A stretch of 60,539 nt of DNA from Bacteroidota bacterium (lineage in GTDB: Bacteria; Bacteroidota; Bacteroidia; Chitinophagales; Chitinophagaceae), in contig JABDFS010000006.1 in assembly GCA_013286425.1 (NCBI GenBank), forward strand, positions 1 through 60,539, given 5' to 3'. A model generated the notes under the pieces. The model made no database searches, was not told the DNA's origin, and saw only the letters and a list, made by a program, of their open reading frames with translations. The stretch's first letter is position 1, and the number at the start of each line of letters is the position of its first letter. Positions 43,753 through 53,594 of the stretch are shown one piece after another. A program made the position numbers and the translations under genes.

Positions 43753-45420
43753 TTATAAAGGGAGATAAATATTAAATGTCGCGCCTTTGCCCGGTTCTCC
43801 ACTGGCTATGATAATTCCATTGTGATTTTCGGTTATTCTCTTTACAATGGCAAGCCCTATACCTGTTCCCCGGTATTGATTTTTACCATGCAGCCGCTGA
43901 AACAATTCAAATATCTGTTCATTGTATTGCGATTCAAACCCAATGCCGTTATCGGCTACCGTAATATGACAATAAGTAGTACCATCATCTAAATTCAAAT
44001 TTGGCAATTGGCTGCCTTTAACCTGTTCAGTATTAATTGTGATCTGTAATATTTTTTCAGGATTGGCAAACTTTAGTGAATTACTTATAAGATTAGAAAA
44101 AAGCTGCTGTAATTGAAAAGGAATTACATTTATTTCACACATTTCACCCGTGGTTACGGTTGCATGAATTTTTTGAATTTCCTCCTGGAGATCCTGTTTT
44201 ACCTGTTCAATTATTGTACGCAGGTTTACCAGTTTAAGATCGCCTTCATGCGTATGTGTGCGGGAGTAAGCCAGCAGGTCATCTATCAGTGATTGCATGC
44301 GTTCTGCTGATTTTTGCATGCGCATAAACAGGTCTTTTCCTTTTTCAGATAAATGCTCGTTTTCGCTCTCCATTATCCGGCTGGCAAAGGTTTGGATCTT
44401 TCTTAAAGGTTCCTGCAGGTCATGGCTTGATATGTAAGCAAAAGATTGCAGCTCCTTATTTATTTTAGCCAGCTCCAGGTTATTTTCTGCCAGTTGCCTG
44501 GTTCTTTCACGAACCTGTTTTTCCAGTTCTCTTTCAAATAATTTTTGTTCTGTTATATCCTGCAGCGTTCCATTCAGGCGATAGGCAATTTTATCTTCAT
44601 TAAATGAAGCCTGTGCCTTTGCATGTACCACCATTTTTCTTTTTGAAACAGGATGTATAATGGTATAATCAATTTCATATTTTCCGCCCGAATTGTAATC
44701 CATCGATTGCCGGATGGCTTCAGTAACTTTTTGCCTGTCGCTTTCGGCAATTACATTAATGGCATGCATTAATTCAATTTGTTCAACATGCGGCAGGCCA
44801 AACCAGTCTTTTAAGCGTTGGTTAGATATAAATTTATTAGTAATGGGGTTGTAATCAAAAGTTGCTAATTCAGCAGCCTCCAGGGCGAAAGCCAGCTGGT
44901 TATTACTTTCTTCCAGGTTTTTTACAGCATTTACCTTATCCGTAGTTTCAGTGCAGGTAACCAAAACACCGGTAATTGCACCATTGTCATCACTTACAGG
45001 ACTATAACTGAACGTCCAGTAAACGTCTTCAATTTTGCCATTACGGAAAATAGGTATCAGTTGGTCTTCACTCCATGTAGCACCGCCGCCGCTTAATACC
45101 TGGTCTATCAATGGTTTTATAATAGGCCAGATCTCCGGCCATGCTTCTTCAGCGGGCATGCCTAAAATGGAAGGATGTTTTCCATTTTGGCCGAGGCTGG
45201 GGCGGTATGCATCATTATAAAAACAGGTAAGCTCAGTTCCCCACCATAAAAACATCGGGAACCTTGAACTTAGAACAATGCCCACTAAAGTACGCAGGCT
45301 TTGCTGCCAGTTTTCTATGGCGCCAACTGCTGTTTTGCTCCAGTCTTTTATTCGGGTAAGCTCCGCCATTTCTCCACTGACCGAAAGAAATTCATAGGTA
45401 TTTTTTTGCGGATCTTTCAT
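43753..45420 (-). CDS. PAS-domain sensor histidine kinase
   Basis: 555 residues, no membrane segment. PAS-like regions lie at about 45-165 and 175-295. HisKA follows with the phospho-accepting His about 333 (SSHDLQEPLRKI), then HATPase_c with an N box (LISNSLKFAN), G1 (VADNGIGF) and G2 (GTGIGLAIVKRI). A soluble kinase of the bacteriophytochrome-like group. The response regulator gene upstream ends 8 bp before it. Confidence 0.92.
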   Translation of the reverse strand: MKDPQKNTYEFLSVSGEMAELTRIKDWSKTAVGAIENWQQSLRTLVGIVLSSRFPMFLWWGTELTCFYNDAYRPSLGQNGKHPSILGMPAEEAWPEIWPIIKPLIDQVLSGGGATWSEDQLIPIFRNGKIEDVYWTFSYSPVSDDNGAITGVLVTCTETTDKVNAVKNLEESNNQLAFALEAAELATFDYNPITNKFISNQRLKDWFGLPHVEQIELMHAINVIAESDRQKVTEAIRQSMDYNSGGKYEIDYTIIHPVSKRKMVVHAKAQASFNEDKIAYRLNGTLQDITEQKLFERELEKQVRERTRQLAENNLELAKINKELQSFAYISSHDLQEPLRKIQTFASRIMESENEHLSEKGKDLFMRMQKSAERMQSLIDDLLAYSRTHTHEGDLKLVNLRTIIEQVKQDLQEEIQKIHATVTTGEMCEINVIPFQLQQLFSNLISNSLKFANPEKILQITINTEQVKGSQLPNLNLDDGTTYCHITVADNGIGFESQYNEQIFELFQRLHGKNQYRGTGIGLAIVKRITENHNGIIIASGEPGKGATFNIYLPL

Positions 45421-45428
45421 ACTTCAAA

Positions 45429-45869
45429 TTAGGGTTGTACTACGAAATTATCTTTTAGTGGCTGTGTAAACCTTGATTGCCGGCTTAATAAAATTGCTTT
45501 ATGAATTACCGATTTAAGGTCTGCAAAAGCTGCCGGCTTGCGAATATAAAATTGTGCTCCGTTATTATAGAGAAGATCTATCATATCCTGGTTGGAGGAT
45601 GTGGAATATATTATAACATTTAACTGCTTTAATTGTTCATTCTGTTTAATTTCTTTCAAACAGTCAAACCCTGTTTTGCGGGGCATATTTAAATCAAGAA
45701 AAATAACATCAGGCAAATCAGAGGGCTGGCATTCGAGTAACTGCATCAGTTCAACTCCATTGCTAACAGTATTTACGCAGGCCGGGACAGAAAGTTCATC
45801 AAGGGCATCTTTAAAAAACATACAATCATCGTCATCATCATCAGCAAGTACGATATTATAATCAACCAT
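45429..45869 (-). CDS. Single-domain response regulator
   Basis: 146 residues: receiver domain with an acidic pocket (LADDDDDD), phospho-accepting Asp about 58 (FLDLNMP), Thr/Ser in IYSTS and Lys about 110 (IRKPA). No output domain, so it resembles Rcp1-like relay regulators. First gene of a two-gene unit with the PAS kinase. Signals by phosphorylation or protein contact rather than DNA binding. Confidence 0.92.
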   Translation of the reverse strand: MVDYNIVLADDDDDDCMFFKDALDELSVPACVNTVSNGVELMQLLECQPSDLPDVIFLDLNMPRKTGFDCLKEIKQNEQLKQLNVIIYSTSSNQDMIDLLYNNGAQFYIRKPAAFADLKSVIHKAILLSRQSRFTQPLKDNFVVQP

Positions 45870-46017
45870 TGCAGCAAATTAATTAAAAACAGTAACAATT
45901 GTAGTGCGGGTTGATTTATACTTTAAAGTTTACTTGTTGTGGGTATCGTCATAGCTCGCAAAGGACGATGCCCAAAGAATATTCCGTTACGGCAGAAGGA
46001 TGATATTGACTACAATA

Positions 46018-46695
46018 TTATTTTTTTCTGATTTGAATTGTCGTGATCTTTCCGTCATATGCTTCCTCTTCTGCCCAGCTCTTTGTCAGATATAATGTCC
46101 TGTAATCTTTTGCTTTCTGTAAAGAAGGAAATAAGCAATGCTGATTTAATTTTTTTAAATGAACAATAATATCTTTCATATCATCTAAGTTTGGCGGATG
46201 CCACCTGGGTTTTATAGCCACATCAGCAATTGCCGAGAAAAAATCGCCACCAATGTAACCAACATCAAAACCAAGTGTTTTATTAGTTGTCTGTTCTTCA
46301 CTTTCGATTATTTCGAGTACTTCAAAATCTGTTTTGTTTTTAATTAATTCATAAACATCCAACATTTCTTTAAGCTTAAAAAAGCATAATCCTTTTATCT
46401 CGTCTTTATGAATATTTGCTTCTTGGTAAGCTGCATATAATTTTCTTGCTTCAATATTGTTGTAGTTATCCAGGCTTCCATCTGTCAATGTTTTCAATTT
46501 CCCGTTTTCATAGAAAAAAGGCTCACCTGTAAACTGTTCTCTTCCTGTTCCTCTATAATTTGCCGTATTGATAAACGAAAGAGTTTTGCGAAGCTTCTTA
46601 ATGTTTTCCAGGTTTTCACAGGCAAACTCAGATGCTTCATATTTTTTATGATCTAAATCAGCCCGAAGAATTATTATGAATCCACTATGAAGCAT
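46018..46695 (-). CDS. Hypothetical protein
   Basis: 225 residues, no signal peptide or membrane segment, Lys- and Glu-rich. Short stretches such as DVGYIGGDFFSAIADVAIKP and WAEEEAYDGKITTIQIRKK are well formed, and the start is an ATG. No family recognised. Free-standing, ending about 148 bp from the response-regulator start. Confidence 0.6.
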   Translation of the reverse strand: MLHSGFIIILRADLDHKKYEASEFACENLENIKKLRKTLSFINTANYRGTGREQFTGEPFFYENGKLKTLTDGSLDNYNNIEARKLYAAYQEANIHKDEIKGLCFFKLKEMLDVYELIKNKTDFEVLEIIESEEQTTNKTLGFDVGYIGGDFFSAIADVAIKPRWHPPNLDDMKDIIVHLKKLNQHCLFPSLQKAKDYRTLYLTKSWAEEEAYDGKITTIQIRKK

Positions 46696-46810
46696 AAGTT
46701 AGCATTTCTGTTGATGAAGTACTGTAGCTAAATTAATATTTTATTGCTTAGTTATTTGTTGCCAATGTTGCTTTTACTAATGTAATGTAGAAGGTGATTT
46801 CGTTTTAAAA

Positions 46811-46854
46811 CGCAATGTTTCGGCTAATACACAAGGCTGTTTGGAAACATTGCG
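46811..46854. repeat. Inverted-repeat element related to the 47-bp family, copy 3
   Basis: Arms CGCAATGTTTC (46811-46821) and GAAACATTGCG (46844-46854), 11 perfect pairs, followed by GAAAAGGGA. The central AATGT / ACATT arm sequence and the downstream AAAAGGGA match copies 1 and 2. A half copy (GGGGACATTGCGCAAAAG) lies near 48341-48358. Confidence 0.6.
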
Positions 46855-46957
46855 GAAAAGGGAAAAGTTGAATAACCCTGATAACCACCGCTTATATAAG
46901 TCTGCACATACGTGCTGAAAAGAAATAATAGCTTTATTATTCGCTATTATTTACAGT

Positions 46958-47935
46958 ATGATGCAAGCAAAAAAAATTAAAAACGGTTATTTCAGTTGCA
47001 TATATATTCTTCTTTGTGCTTTAAGCTGCACCATTATTTTCTCGTGCAAACAGGAAGTAACCGGCAGCGCTTCCATACCTGCAAAAAGAATTGCTTTTGT
47101 AAAAAAAGATCCCAATGGCAATCATATTTATTTAATGGATGTAACTGATTCAGGCACCGGTACAAATGTTGCACGCCTGACTAAAGATGCAGATCCGGAA
47201 AATTATCCTTCCTGTTCTCCGGACGGAAAGAAAATAATTTATCAGAGAGATTATAATGGTGCTGCCATCTATGTAATAAATACGGATGGCAGCAATGAAC
47301 AACGCCTCTCGCCTGTTCCCGGGTTTGATGTTAACCCTAGCTGGTCGCCCGATGGCAGCAAGATCATTTATACAAGAGTGCTTGGTTTAATTGTGCAGGG
47401 CCAGGTGCCTGAAACAGAAATTCATATTATGAATGCCGATGGCTCAGGTGATAAAACGATCTTACCGCAAAGTGAATTTAGTGTGGAACCGAGATGGTCA
47501 GCGGCAAATCAAATTGTTTTTATGAGCAGGATGAACGGCGGACAGGATATTTATACAATGAATATTGATGGCACCAACATTAAACAACTTACTAATGGGG
47601 CAGATAATGGTGATCCGCAATGGTCGCCTGATGGCTCAAAAATTTCTTTTGGTTCAGACAGGGAAGGGAATGGAAAGCTTAACATTTTTGTGATGAATGC
47701 CGACGGCAGCAATCTGCAGCAGCTTACGCATTTTGTTGTACCTGTTGAAAGTGGTGATACACACTGGTCTCCGGATGGAAAGAAAATAACTTTTGAATAC
47801 GATATTAACGGCAACCTGCAATCTAACCCCGATGCTTATGCAGAAGTGTGGACGATGAATGCCGATGGCAGCAATCAGCAAACTACAAAACAGCCTTGCA
47901 GTTGCGTTGGCTGTGCACCAAGATGGCTGCATTGA
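46958..47935 (+). CDS. TolB-like PD40 beta-propeller lipoprotein
   Basis: 325 residues. Lipoprotein signal ending IIFSC. The body has at least five WD40-like PD40 repeats with the NPSWSPDGSKIIYTR motif (blades seen near SCSPDGKKI, SWSPDGSKI, QWSPDGSKI, HWSPDGKKI, plus MNADGSN turns). A six-blade propeller exposed on the periplasmic or outer surface is likely. Such proteins bind partners or glycans, or act like TolB; the ligand is unknown. Alone in its orientation between two minus-strand blocks. Confidence 0.82.
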   Translation: MMQAKKIKNGYFSCIYILLCALSCTIIFSCKQEVTGSASIPAKRIAFVKKDPNGNHIYLMDVTDSGTGTNVARLTKDADPENYPSCSPDGKKIIYQRDYNGAAIYVINTDGSNEQRLSPVPGFDVNPSWSPDGSKIIYTRVLGLIVQGQVPETEIHIMNADGSGDKTILPQSEFSVEPRWSAANQIVFMSRMNGGQDIYTMNIDGTNIKQLTNGADNGDPQWSPDGSKISFGSDREGNGKLNIFVMNADGSNLQQLTHFVVPVESGDTHWSPDGKKITFEYDINGNLQSNPDAYAEVWTMNADGSNQQTTKQPCSCVGCAPRWLH

Positions 47936-47961
47936 AAAAGCGAAGAAGGAAAAAATTTGTT

Positions 47962-48207
47962 TTACCTGATTGATTCAATAAGCCAGCGGTTTGCTTTTTT
48001 ATGTAATATATCTAATTCGTTTCTAAAGGCTTTCGATTTCTCTTGTTCATTTCCAGAATCATTAAAAGCATTAGAAGCATAATCAACAGCTTTAATAGCT
48101 ATGAATACACTTATAAATTCTTCTTTTTGCTTTTGTGTCCAGTATCTGTTTACCCAGGATTTGTAAACATATTCCCAACTGTAAGAAAGACTAAGCGAAG
48201 TTTGCAA
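47962..48207 (-). pseudogene. C-terminal fragment of a helical protein, 5' end lost in REP hairpin
   Basis: 81 codons; the first codon of the frame is a TTG lying inside the hairpin at 48193-48215, so no proper start exists. The body (WEYVYKSWVNRYWTQKQKEE, then FISVFIAIKAVDYASNAFND) reads as a real helical protein. Either the gene starts differently or its 5' part was replaced by the repeat. Confidence 0.5.
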
Positions 48208-48315
48208 CTTCGCTTGTGTTATTCTGAAGTTTTAAACTTCGTTTATCATATTGCTGACAGCTAAATAAAAGTTACAAACTTTAAGATAGATATGGCAAAG
48301 TTGCAAACTTCGCCT
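48193..48315. repeat. Cluster of GAAGTTTGCAACTTC REP-like hairpins
   Basis: First: AAGCGAAGTT-TGC-AACTTCGCTT (48193-48215, 10-bp perfect arms). Second: GAAGTTT-T-AAACTTC (48226-48240). A third, reversed half-copy AAGTTGCAAACTTCG lies near 48297-48314. No T runs. Similar short palindromes are typical of REP families in Bacteroidota, but no REP-associated transposase lies in the window. Confidence 0.72.
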
Positions 48316-48391
48316 AGACAGCCGAACACTTCGCCGAGCTGGGGACATTGCGCAAAAGAGAGGCTGTATACTTTGCGCCAGGCAAGAGGAA

Positions 48392-51271
48392 TTATTTATC
48401 AACTACAATTTCTTTTATCAGGTCAACAATTCTATTGTTACTGAACTGTGTTTGGAATTCAATTTTCACTTTGCCATCAAAGAATTTTTCAGCATGCTTT
48501 ATTTTGTATTTTTCTTCTTCTCTTAATCCCTCTTCACTCGCTACATTTTTTGTCTCAACAATAAAATGTAATTTCTGTTCACCGTCTTTAAATTTTAAAA
48601 CATAAGCAAAGTCAGGCGAGTAACTTTTACCGCCAGCAACAGGAATTTTGATTGAGTTCTTTGGAATCTTTGTGAACATAATTATTTCTTTGATTTCAGT
48701 TTTAATGTTGGTTTTCTCCAAGTCGGAATCGTAATACAATTCGGAAAAGAAATAGGACTTTGCAACATCATCATCTGAAAAAAGAACACCAACATCAGAA
48801 GCAGAAATCTCTTTTAAAACATTTCCTTTCTCATCGGTAAGTTTGGTTGGATGAATTTTGTTTGAAACCTTTTTGTATTCAATGCTGAATTTGTCAAAGG
48901 CATTTGCCATTAAGTAATGGTCAAATGATAGTTTGATAATTCTAAGCGTTGTCGTGTTCAGATATGTGTTGATGTCAGTTTTTGAATCAATAATTGACTG
49001 GTGAAGTGTCTTTATGTTGATGTTCAGAATTTTTGCAAGTTCTTTCAGAAAGTCGCTGTATTTCATTGTTGAAATAGTTGCTGTCTTTCTTCCGTAAACT
49101 GATTCGGATTCGCTTACACTTGCTTTGTTGTCTTTGATTTCAACTTTAGAAATTTTCTCATTGATTCCATCAACTACAAAATTTCCTTTCTTTATTTTTA
49201 GAAAGTCGGTAAATAATTTTTTGAAGCCCGCTTCATTGTCAAACTTGTATTCAAGAATTACTTTCTCATTCAACTTTTCCCAAAGATCTTTCAGTTCCTG
49301 ATACTTCTCTGTTCTTACAATTATTTTCTTTTTCGGGTCTGTTGCCTTGCGAACTTTATTTGAATTTACTCCTTCAAATATTCTCGTGTAGTTTGTCTTT
49401 ATAAAATCAAATCCACCCTGCAAAAACTTTCTTGAGAAGTCAATTACCCTATCTTCCATAATCAGTTTTTGCAGTAAGGTATTTTCATCAGCAAAATCGT
49501 ATTTCTCAATGATTTGTTTAATCATATTTTCTGTAAGAAAAGTTGGGGTATCATCAATTGAAACTGCTCCTGACTTCTCATTGATTTCATTTACAAGTTT
49601 GTCAACAAAATCACTCTCTGTAAAATCAACAAAGTAATTGAGATAAAACTGTTCGTCTTTTACTCGGTTGCCGTATTCGTTCACTGGCAAACGCAATCCT
49701 CTGCCAACTTCCTGCAATTTTGAGATTTCACTTCCACTGCTGCGTAGTTTACAAATCTGAAAAACATTTGGGTTGTCCCAACCTTCACGCAAAGTCCATT
49801 TTGAAAAAATAAATCGTCTTGGATTTTCTAAATCAAGCATAACTTGTTTGTCGTGGAGAATTTCGTTTATCTCTTGTTCAATGGTTTCGTCTTTCTCCGT
49901 GTTGTCTATAGAAAAATAACCTGCATGAGTTAATGAAATGTCTTGCAGTGTTGTTTCAAGATATGATTTATAAAATTTGTCCTTTTCAGTTTTCAATAAT
50001 TCCTTTATTTCTGCTTCAATGTATTGTTCAACAGTTTTGCGGATGTAACCGTTTTCGCTTCTGTATTCTTCAATGTTGTCAATAAAGAAAAGTGTAAGCG
50101 GTTTTATTTTTACCTCTCTTGTCAGCATTTCTTTTTCAATTTCAAAATGATGCTTGATTGCTTTCTGAATCATTGATTCCTGCAACTTCTCGGCATACGA
50201 ATAAGGATTGAGTTTATCCCCTTTTTTCAATTCCAATCCGTTTGATAAAACAACTGTGCTCAGATTAAGGTTTTCAATTGTCAAATCAGTCATTTCAGAA
50301 TGAACTTTTTTCAAACTCTCATTCTTAGCAACGGTTACAGTTTTTTTATTTTCATTTTCCGTCAACTCAAAACTTGCTTCTTTGCCATCTGAATTAACGA
50401 ACTTGACGATTGCATTTTTTCCGCTTTCAAATTCTGTGATGTGTCCGATTACCCCCTTTACCAAATTTCTGTTGAATGAATCAACTGCTGTCAAAGTGTA
50501 AATTAGATTTTCATATTCCTGGAATGTAGCACCATATCGCAAAATGAATTGCGGTTTCATCTTCTGAATGTTCTCCCAGGTTTTATTGCTTTTACCAAAC
50601 TTGTGTGGCTCGTCAATTATCATAAAAGATTTTGTTGCTCCAAGAGCATCAAAAGGAACTGTGTATTTATCAAACAATCCTTTATCAAAGCTTTTCTGCA
50701 TGGTCTCTGAGTTTATCATCCCTGCATTGATAATCATCACCTGAATACTGTTCTTTTCAAAAAGTCCTGCATTCACAAAACTGGTAACTGCTGATGGAAT
50801 AAAACTTTTTTTGCTCTTGCCATTCTTTTGACTTTCTACAATGTGCAAGTGAAGTGTTTTTCCGTATTGCTCTTTGAAATGTTCCCGGCTGCTGTCCGAT
50901 TTCAGAAAGTCAATCGTGCCTGCTTTAATTGATAGAGTAGGAATAACCACAATAAATTTGAAGATGCCGTATTCTTTGTTGAGTTCAAAAATTGTTTTGG
51001 TATAGGTGTAGGTTTTTCCTGTTCCCGTTTCCATCATTATGTCAATGATGTTGCTGTTCCGCTTTATCGTTTCTTTAATACCATTATCTTCTTGTACTGC
51101 TCTGATATTTTCGGGATAAGTTTTATCGCTTAAAAAATTAAACGAAGCATTGATGTAATTCTTTTCTGCTTCTACTGGTTGAACAACAGGAATATTTTCA
51201 AACACATCAATAGTGGATTCTACAGCTTGTGATTGATGGTTTAAGTTCTTCTCAAAATTAAATCCCTTCAT
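48392..51271 (-). CDS. res: Type III restriction enzyme, Res helicase-nuclease subunit
   Basis: 959 residues. Helicase motif I METGTGKTYTY (Lys about 86), motif II IIDEPHKFG (DEPH), motif VI LQEVGRGLRLPV. The C-terminal PD-(D/E)xK nuclease is visible as YSPDFAYVLKFKDGEQ followed by FIVETKN. It translocates on DNA using ATP and cuts near unmodified asymmetric sites once two complexes meet. Its start lies one base before the mod stop region, implying translational coupling. Intact for its family length. Confidence 0.95.
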   Translation of the reverse strand: MKGFNFEKNLNHQSQAVESTIDVFENIPVVQPVEAEKNYINASFNFLSDKTYPENIRAVQEDNGIKETIKRNSNIIDIMMETGTGKTYTYTKTIFELNKEYGIFKFIVVIPTLSIKAGTIDFLKSDSSREHFKEQYGKTLHLHIVESQKNGKSKKSFIPSAVTSFVNAGLFEKNSIQVMIINAGMINSETMQKSFDKGLFDKYTVPFDALGATKSFMIIDEPHKFGKSNKTWENIQKMKPQFILRYGATFQEYENLIYTLTAVDSFNRNLVKGVIGHITEFESGKNAIVKFVNSDGKEASFELTENENKKTVTVAKNESLKKVHSEMTDLTIENLNLSTVVLSNGLELKKGDKLNPYSYAEKLQESMIQKAIKHHFEIEKEMLTREVKIKPLTLFFIDNIEEYRSENGYIRKTVEQYIEAEIKELLKTEKDKFYKSYLETTLQDISLTHAGYFSIDNTEKDETIEQEINEILHDKQVMLDLENPRRFIFSKWTLREGWDNPNVFQICKLRSSGSEISKLQEVGRGLRLPVNEYGNRVKDEQFYLNYFVDFTESDFVDKLVNEINEKSGAVSIDDTPTFLTENMIKQIIEKYDFADENTLLQKLIMEDRVIDFSRKFLQGGFDFIKTNYTRIFEGVNSNKVRKATDPKKKIIVRTEKYQELKDLWEKLNEKVILEYKFDNEAGFKKLFTDFLKIKKGNFVVDGINEKISKVEIKDNKASVSESESVYGRKTATISTMKYSDFLKELAKILNINIKTLHQSIIDSKTDINTYLNTTTLRIIKLSFDHYLMANAFDKFSIEYKKVSNKIHPTKLTDEKGNVLKEISASDVGVLFSDDDVAKSYFFSELYYDSDLEKTNIKTEIKEIIMFTKIPKNSIKIPVAGGKSYSPDFAYVLKFKDGEQKLHFIVETKNVASEEGLREEEKYKIKHAEKFFDGKVKIEFQTQFSNNRIVDLIKEIVVDK

Positions 51272-51272
51272 A

Positions 51273-53192
51273 CTAAAATCTTGTTATGAAATCAATGTCA
51301 ATGTTTTTCTTATTTGAATATTGCTTTACATTCTCACTCAACTCACGCAAATGCTTACTATCAAAGTGATAGCCAAATGTGATGATTGAAGTTGGATTGA
51401 ATTTTTTATCCGAATCAATTTTTTCCAAAAGAGTTTTTAGATTGTCTGTTGTAAATCCTTTATTCATCAGATACAATTTTCCATTACCATAATAAGCAGT
51501 GTAACTGCCTAAAACAATCGTTTCCAAGTCCTGTGTTAAAGCAATTCCGTCATAAGTTTTCCAGGTGATGAGCAATGCTTTTATGTCCTCATCAGTCAAT
51601 TTACTTTCATTAAACAATTTTGTTTGAGTATCCAGTTTATCTACTTCAAAATCGTAGTTCTCCCATATAGGAGTGGTTTCAAAAATTTTGAAACCTAAAT
51701 CGCCCTTGTAATCTTTATTTTCTTTTGTAATTTTTGAAGCTGCTCTTATTAACCTTTCTTTTGTAATTTCAAAAATGGACGGTTCTGCTTTTAATTCATC
51801 TTTTACAAAGTCATAAGTAATCTTTTTCTTTTGGGGATTTATTAATTCAGGAAGTTGAATAAGAATAAATTTCCTATTATTAGAATCAACTTGATTTTGG
51901 CTAAAGACACTATGACCTGTTGAGCCAGAACCAGCGAAAAAATCTAAGATTACATCTTCTTTTTCAGTATTATTCCTAATTAAAAACTGAATTAATTGAG
52001 TGGGTTTAGGATTTTCAAAAATATCTTTAATTCCAAATAACTCTGTGAGCGCATTTGCCCCATCTGTATTTGATGTTTCATCAAAAATAATACTCCTATC
52101 TTTTATTACTTTAACATCGCCTTCACTATAATAAATCTTTTCGTAAGGAATATAATCCCCATTTTTTTTTTCCCAATGTATTAAGCCATTATCAATAATA
52201 TTTTGCATCCGTGTTTTACCTACTCTCCAACGCCCCGGATTGCCATCAGGCGCAATGGGAAAAGTGTTTTTATTATCAGGGTCTTTGATAGAGAAATACA
52301 TTGTTGGTCTATCTTCTTTTCTTGCTCCTGTTCCCCACTTTGCAAGTTTTACTGCTTTATATTTACCTAATGCATCTGTCTTATTAAAGCTGGTATCGCT
52401 ATTAATTATCTCTTCATCTTTCCAAACAAACTCACCCGACTTTCTATAAACTAATATATATTCATGTTCTCTAACAAAAAACTCGTCTGTTTGACCCCCT
52501 CCTTCTTTTTTTCTCCAAATAAATTTCCCTACAAAATTTTCCTCACCAAAAACCTCATCCATCAATAATCTCAATTGTGCCACTTCGTTATCATCAATAG
52601 AAATAAAAATTACGCCTTCATCTTTTAACAGTTGTTTTGCCAAATACAATCGTGGATATAAAAATGTCAACCAAGCCGAATGGCTGTTGCTTTTGCTTTG
52701 AGTAAATGCTAAAATGCGTTTTGCCTTTTCTTCGTCAATGCCTATTAATTGTTGTAATTCTTTTACAGTAAATTTTCTGTCGTCATTATAAACAAACCCA
52801 TCACTGCCCGTGTTGTAAGGTGGGTCTATGTAAATCATTTTTACTTCCTCGTAATAGGCGTTTGCAAGATGCTTCAGCACTTCCAAATTATCGCCTTTGA
52901 TTAAAAGGTTTTTAGAGCTTTTGTTTTCATCTTTTTTATTGTGGGCTTCGTCTGCTTTCAGCAATGTAGTTGCAGGGTCGCTTGCAAGCAATCGTGCATA
53001 AGATTTACCAAGCCAATCCAAACCATAACTTTCAGTCGAAAAGTTTATTTCCTTCTCATTCAAGTTAAGTGTAAATTTCTCCAATTGAAAATTCCCGTCT
53101 TTGTCAAAGCATTGGGGAAAATCCTTTCGCAGATTTACCAAATCCTTGTTCGGAGCTTTTATTTCGTTAGTCACTTTCTGTTCGTTGTTCAT
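51273..53192 (-). CDS. mod: Type III restriction-modification methyltransferase (N6-adenine), Mod subunit
   Basis: About 639 residues from the ATG at 53192 (MNNEQKVTNEIK); the frame extends to a TTG at 53303 with no ATG, so the later start is preferred. IYIDPPYNTGSDGF carries the DPPY catalytic motif, ahead of DFFAGSGSTGHSVF, the SAM-binding motif I. DPPY preceding FxGxG is the beta-class order. The central target-recognition region (about 230-420) determines specificity and cannot be read. Methylates adenine at the recognition site; required with Res for cutting. Confidence 0.95.
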   Translation of the reverse strand: MNNEQKVTNEIKAPNKDLVNLRKDFPQCFDKDGNFQLEKFTLNLNEKEINFSTESYGLDWLGKSYARLLASDPATTLLKADEAHNKKDENKSSKNLLIKGDNLEVLKHLANAYYEEVKMIYIDPPYNTGSDGFVYNDDRKFTVKELQQLIGIDEEKAKRILAFTQSKSNSHSAWLTFLYPRLYLAKQLLKDEGVIFISIDDNEVAQLRLLMDEVFGEENFVGKFIWRKKEGGGQTDEFFVREHEYILVYRKSGEFVWKDEEIINSDTSFNKTDALGKYKAVKLAKWGTGARKEDRPTMYFSIKDPDNKNTFPIAPDGNPGRWRVGKTRMQNIIDNGLIHWEKKNGDYIPYEKIYYSEGDVKVIKDRSIIFDETSNTDGANALTELFGIKDIFENPKPTQLIQFLIRNNTEKEDVILDFFAGSGSTGHSVFSQNQVDSNNRKFILIQLPELINPQKKKITYDFVKDELKAEPSIFEITKERLIRAASKITKENKDYKGDLGFKIFETTPIWENYDFEVDKLDTQTKLFNESKLTDEDIKALLITWKTYDGIALTQDLETIVLGSYTAYYGNGKLYLMNKGFTTDNLKTLLEKIDSDKKFNPTSIITFGYHFDSKHLRELSENVKQYSNKKNIDIDFITRF

Positions 53193-53392
53193 TATTCTTC
53201 TTTTTATTTCGTCTAAAAATTTTGCGATTTTATAAAGCACTTCAATTCGTAATTGCCTTCTCCTAAACAGTTCAAGTTTACTGTAAGTATTCAGAACTTC
53301 CAAAAAATCTAATTATTAGTTTTATCAATCAATTTAAGTCCCAAACCAACAGCGCCTTGAGGCTGCTTCTATTATTCAACCTTAAACCAAGA

Positions 53393-53590
53393 CTACAAAG
53401 CAAAATTCAACGCGTTAACCTTGCCGCGGGTTATGTATTGTTTTACTGTTTGCGTGGTGTAATCCAGTGCACTGCAGGTTACAGTGTAATCATTAGGAGT
53501 TACACGGTCAATACGGTAATTACCATTCAGATCGGTAACAGCGGCTTTGGTAGTGCTTTCCAGTAGTTGCACCGCATGGGGCTGCGGGCC
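53393..53590 (-). pseudogene. Fragment of a carboxypeptidase-regulatory-like domain
   Basis: On the minus strand, PHAVQLLESTTKAAVTDLNG, then NYRIDRVTPNDYTVTCSALD, then YTTQTVKQYITRGKVNALNF, ending in AL and TAG at 53393-53395. This is the CarboxypepD_reg-like Ig fold used at the N-terminus of many Bacteroidota surface and TonB-dependent proteins. A TAA closes the frame just upstream, and no start or export signal is present, so it is an orphan piece of a larger gene. Confidence 0.7.
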
Positions 53591-53594
53591 TTAC

